DNA of 64,000 bases from Xanthobacter autotrophicus (GTDB taxonomy: Bacteria > Pseudomonadota > Alphaproteobacteria > Rhizobiales > Xanthobacteraceae): NCBI RefSeq assembly GCF_029991245.1, contig NZ_JAIVFO010000004.1, positions 1-64,000 of the forward strand. The letters are read 5' to 3'. Positions 63,108 to 64,000 of the stretch are shown here, piece by piece. The stretch's first letter is position 1, and each line of letters starts with the position of its first letter. The notes below the pieces were generated by a model that was given only the letters and a program-made list of their open reading frames with translations, ran no database searches and was not told the origin of the DNA. A program made the position numbers and the translations under genes.

Positions 63108-64000
63108 TCAGCCCTCCCTGCCGGTAGCGCCGGAGGCGGCGCGTTCCAGCGGCACGTCCATGGCGTCCTTGCCCTCGGGCGCCGGATCGATGCGGCGGGC
63201 GACGCGGGACAGCTGTGCCAGCGACAGCACCATCACCCCCACCACGGTGAGGAACACGCCGAGGTCGAAGGCCATGGCCGAGGCCACCTCGAACGTGCCC
63301 ACCACGGGCCAGTGCAGATAGCCGAACGTCGAGGTCAGGAACGGCCGGCCGAAGGCGAAGGCGGCGATGCCGGTGAGGCCGGCGATGGCCACGCCCGCGC
63401 CGATCATGGACTGGGCATCCACCTTCATGCGCTCCGCCGCCCAGCCGTAGCCGGAGGCGATGTATTGCATGATGAGGGCGATGGCCACCCCGAGGCCGGC
63501 GATGAAGCCGCCGCCGGGTTCGTTGTGCCCGCGCAGGAAGATGTAGGCGCCCACCACCAGCGACAAGGGCAGGAGGACGCGGGTTGAAACCACGAGCAGG
63601 AGGGGATGGGCATCCCGGGATTCGGTCCGGGGCAGCATCGCCTTGATCCGCCGCACCGCCGCGCCCTTCAGCGCCGGATCGAGCAGGGCGTAGATGGCGA
63701 GCGCGGCGATGCCGAGCACGATGATCTCGGCGAAGGTGTCGTAGCCGCGGAAGTCCACCAGGATCACGTTCACCACATTGGTGCCGCCACCGCCGGGCTT
63801 GGACTGGGCGAGGTAATAATCGGAGATGGATGTGCCGTCGCGCGTCAGGACCGCATAGGCGAGGCCCGCCACGCCCAGCCCGGCGAGGCCGGCGACGGTG
63901 CCGTCGCGCCAGCGCACCGCCCGGCTCTCCTCCCTTGGCGTTGCCTTCGGCAGGAGGTTGAGGGCGAGCAGCATGAGGATGGTGGTGACCACGTCCACCG
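63108..64000 (-). CDS. mrpA: MrpA (PhaA-type, fused MnhB domain), partial
   Basis: The C-terminal about 297 residues of a PhaA-type Na+(K+)/H+ antiporter subunit; the gene runs off the right edge. Present are the MbhE-like part (VNVILVDFRGYDTFAEIIVLGIAALAIYAL) and the fused MnhB domain (VSTRVLLPLSLVVGAYIFLRGHNEPGGGFIAGLGVAIALIMQYIASG). The PhaAB fusion is typical of Alphaproteobacteria. Confidence 0.9.
   Translation of the reverse strand, partial: VDVVTTILMLLALNLLPKATPREESRAVRWRDGTVAGLAGLGVAGLAYAVLTRDGTSISDYYLAQSKPGGGGTNVVNVILVDFRGYDTFAEIIVLGIAALAIYALLDPALKGAAVRRIKAMLPRTESRDAHPLLLVVSTRVLLPLSLVVGAYIFLRGHNEPGGGFIAGLGVAIALIMQYIASGYGWAAERMKVDAQSMIGAGVAIAGLTGIAAFAFGRPFLTSTFGYLHWPVVGTFEVASAMAFDLGVFLTVVGVMVLSLAQLSRVARRIDPAPEGKDAMDVPLERAASGATGREG

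Overview
The window reads as part of a large alphaproteobacterial plasmid, most likely from Hyphomicrobiales. The evidence is a complete repABC replicon (repA, repB, repC at 51.2-54.8 kb, with two inverted copies of a 20-bp parS-like palindrome), a full virB1-virB11 type IV secretion operon, many toxin-antitoxin pairs, high GC and a dense scatter of IS elements and IS remnants. repABC is known only from Alphaproteobacteria.

Layout. (1) 0-1.9 kb: an OmpR-type response regulator, an exported Sel1-repeat protein and an IS110 scar. (2) 2.8-12.6 kb: a complete soluble diiron monooxygenase operon in the order mmoX-Y-B-Z-D-C, then two small unrecognised genes that are paralogues of each other, then a highly divergent GroEL (mmoG), an acetaldehyde-type aldehyde dehydrogenase and its DUF779 partner. 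The operon is visibly less GC-rich than its surroundings. The block lies between an IS110 scar on the left and an IS3 scar on the right. (3) 13.2-18.6 kb: an OmpW/AlkL-like outer-membrane protein, a truncated metal P-type ATPase, a PepSY / cytochrome b561 / two-component operon and an exported rubrerythrin. (4) 18.9-24.9 kb: an HxlR regulator with an internal TGA, a membrane protein, abutting IS1380 and IS630 elements, an IS91 scar and a GNAT/DUF1778 toxin-antitoxin pair. (5) 25-31.6 kb: ApbE, a PepSY-flavodoxin-reductase fusion, a DUF2271 protein, an acidic exported protein, a second two-component system and a second PepSY protein. (6) 31.6-43.9 kb: an IS630 transposase, the virB operon on the minus strand and a divergent winged-helix regulator. 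(7) 44.2-50.8 kb: two toxin-antitoxin pairs, each next to one copy of an unrecognised paralogous gene, with an IS110 element nested in an IS630 element between them. (8) 51-60.5 kb: repABC, an integrase, two intact toxin-antitoxin pairs and one wrecked pair, DUF1403, scpB and an unrecognised protein. (9) 60.4-64 kb: a broken DUF2971-like gene, IS5 pieces and an Mrp cation/proton antiporter operon cut by IS5.

How the genes fit together. MmoXYZ (hydroxylase), MmoB (coupling protein), MmoC (reductase), MmoD and a dedicated chaperonin make a self-contained alkane-oxidising cassette. The downstream aldehyde dehydrogenase, and possibly the OmpW protein, suggest use on short-chain alkanes or alcohols as well as, or instead of, methane. 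MmoX carries Thr where methane monooxygenases have Cys151, a butane-monooxygenase-like state, but keeps the methane-type residue at four other discriminating sites. The chaperonin has lost two of the three catalytic aspartates of GroEL. No sigma-54 activator (mmoR), methanol dehydrogenase, relaxase or coupling protein (virD4) lies in the window.

The most notable points are an sMMO-family operon as cargo on a conjugation-equipped repABC plasmid, the two-gene paralogous insert between mmoC and mmoG, and the unusual active-site residues.
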